From: Novosphingobium sp. CECT 9465
GTDB lineage: Bacteria; Pseudomonadota; Alphaproteobacteria; Sphingomonadales; Sphingomonadaceae
NCBI RefSeq assembly: GCF_920987055.1
Contig: NZ_CAKLBX010000003.1
Span: forward strand, 124,001 to 188,000
DNA: 64,000 nt
Reading direction: 5' to 3'
Part shown: piece by piece, positions 63,665 to 64,000 of the stretch
How the letters are laid out: each line of letters opens with the position of its first letter
How positions within the stretch are numbered: position 1 is the stretch's first letter
Notes under the pieces: model-generated
The model's database searches: none
What the model was told of the DNA's origin: nothing
The model's input: the letters and a program-made list of their open reading frames with translations, nothing else
Translations under genes and position numbers: made by a program

Positions 63665-64000
63665 TCAGTGCAGAGTCTCTCCATCGCGATTGCGGAGGTG
63701 TTCCTTGTCGCATTGCTGAACCAGCCATGCGATCGCGTCAGGCGTGCGATACCAGTCAATGCCAAGCTCCTGAGCATACCAGGCCGCTTCGCTTTCTTGC
63801 CCCGGAGAATAATGGTCGCTGGTGGCGTGCCAGAACGCCGGATCGGCGAGATATTTGGCGACATAACGGTTCGCCAGCAGCGCGTTCGCCGCCTTGGAGC
63901 GAGATTGCTCGCTATCTCCGGTCTCCTTGTACGCGAGCAGCACGCGCGTAAACTCCATGAAAGTCGAGATTTCCTCGCCGTGTTCGTCAAGCAGCTGCTG
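63665..64000 (-). CDS. C-terminal part of a protein running off the window
   Basis: 112 codons are in the window; the frame stays open to the edge (LLDEHGEEISTFMEFTRVLL). The C-terminus has AANALLANRYVAKYLADPAF, WHATSDHYSPGQESEAAWYA and DWYRTPDAIAWLVQQ, resembling the end of TPR/SEC-C-type proteins with NPYV...YYSPGSEEEA...TPGAL-WL. Function unknown. Convergent spacing with the HipB-like unit suggests it is a separate gene. Confidence 0.6.
   Translation of the reverse strand, partial: QQLLDEHGEEISTFMEFTRVLLAYKETGDSEQSRSKAANALLANRYVAKYLADPAFWHATSDHYSPGQESEAAWYAQELGIDWYRTPDAIAWLVQQCDKEHLRNRDGETLH

Noticed and set aside
1..64000. tRNA genes or integrase attachment site
   Set aside because: I found no tRNA-like cloverleaf or integrase gene in the window; island borders are not visible.

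Overview
The window is GC-rich (roughly 60-65 % by eye) apart from an AT-rich patch near 10.3-10.5 kb. Gene content, start-codon habits (ATGA/GTGA/TTGA overlaps, TTG and GTG starts) and the combination of duplicated CopAB, CusABC, DUF2493 and many IS families suggest an alphaproteobacterium of the sphingomonad group (Sphingobium/Sphingopyxis/Novosphingobium-like). That assignment is inference from gene content. The right end (58.6-64 kb) looks like accessory-replicon backbone, so a plasmid, chromid or integrated element is likely.

Layout. (1) 1-3.5 kb: a fatty-acid operon on the minus strand (TetR regulator, thioesterase, 3-hydroxyacyl-CoA dehydrogenase, 5' end of an oleate hydratase), divergent from a catalase-family protein with a perfect palindrome between them. 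(2) 3.5-8.7 kb: a complete Tn3-family transposon with 38-bp inverted repeats, tnpA/tnpR around a res-like region, and an unrecognised 457-aa passenger. Its right end cuts off an IS110 transposase; IS1380 debris, a YgjV-like gene and a broken merR follow. (3) 11.5-19 kb: a CusCBA-type RND copper/silver efflux operon with a CusF-like lipoprotein and small secreted proteins. (4) 19.4-23.8 kb: an IS66-family element that splits an ATP-grasp-like gene and has a clean 8-bp target duplication. (5) 23.9-33.4 kb: CueR/CopA efflux, then an unusual operon encoding a flavin/2Fe-2S reductase fused to a periplasmic Met-rich domain, a b-type membrane cytochrome and a seven-haem c-type cytochrome, followed by a second MerR unit. 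(6) 33.6-47.6 kb: an orphan nuclease-like gene, CopCD, a CnrYXH-type extracytoplasmic sigma system, two CopAB multicopper oxidase/outer-membrane pairs, a PepSY protein, DUF411, a Met/Cys-rich protein, and a Tat-exported copper-storage (Csp) protein with 13 Cys; one degenerate IS5 element interrupts the block. (7) 47.6-50.4 kb: a FixL/FixJ oxygen-sensing pair with the haem-binding residues in place, plus a receiver-only regulator. (8) 50.5-58.4 kb: IS5 and IS66 remnants, then carbohydrate genes (manA, GH130 phosphorylase, two HAD phosphatases, zwf and a 5'-truncated gnd). (9) 58.6-64 kb: small backbone-type genes, a DUF2493 SLOG protein, a nucleotidyltransferase-fold protein behind four alternating operator repeats, two strong dyads, and an XRE/HipB-like regulator with three evenly spaced palindromes.

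How it works together. The core of the window is a layered copper defence: cytoplasmic sensing (CueR), inner-membrane export (CopA ATPase), trans-envelope export (CusCBA/CusF), periplasmic Cu(I) oxidation (two CopA), outer-membrane binding (two CopB), periplasmic carriers (CopC, DUF411, Met-rich proteins) and storage (Csp). The redox operon between the two MerR units could couple cytoplasmic NAD(P)H to periplasmic electron acceptors and is the best candidate for an undescribed system. Repeated TTACGTA-type sites next to the FixJ gene set and upstream of the GH130 gene suggest that oxygen sensing may reach into the carbohydrate block.
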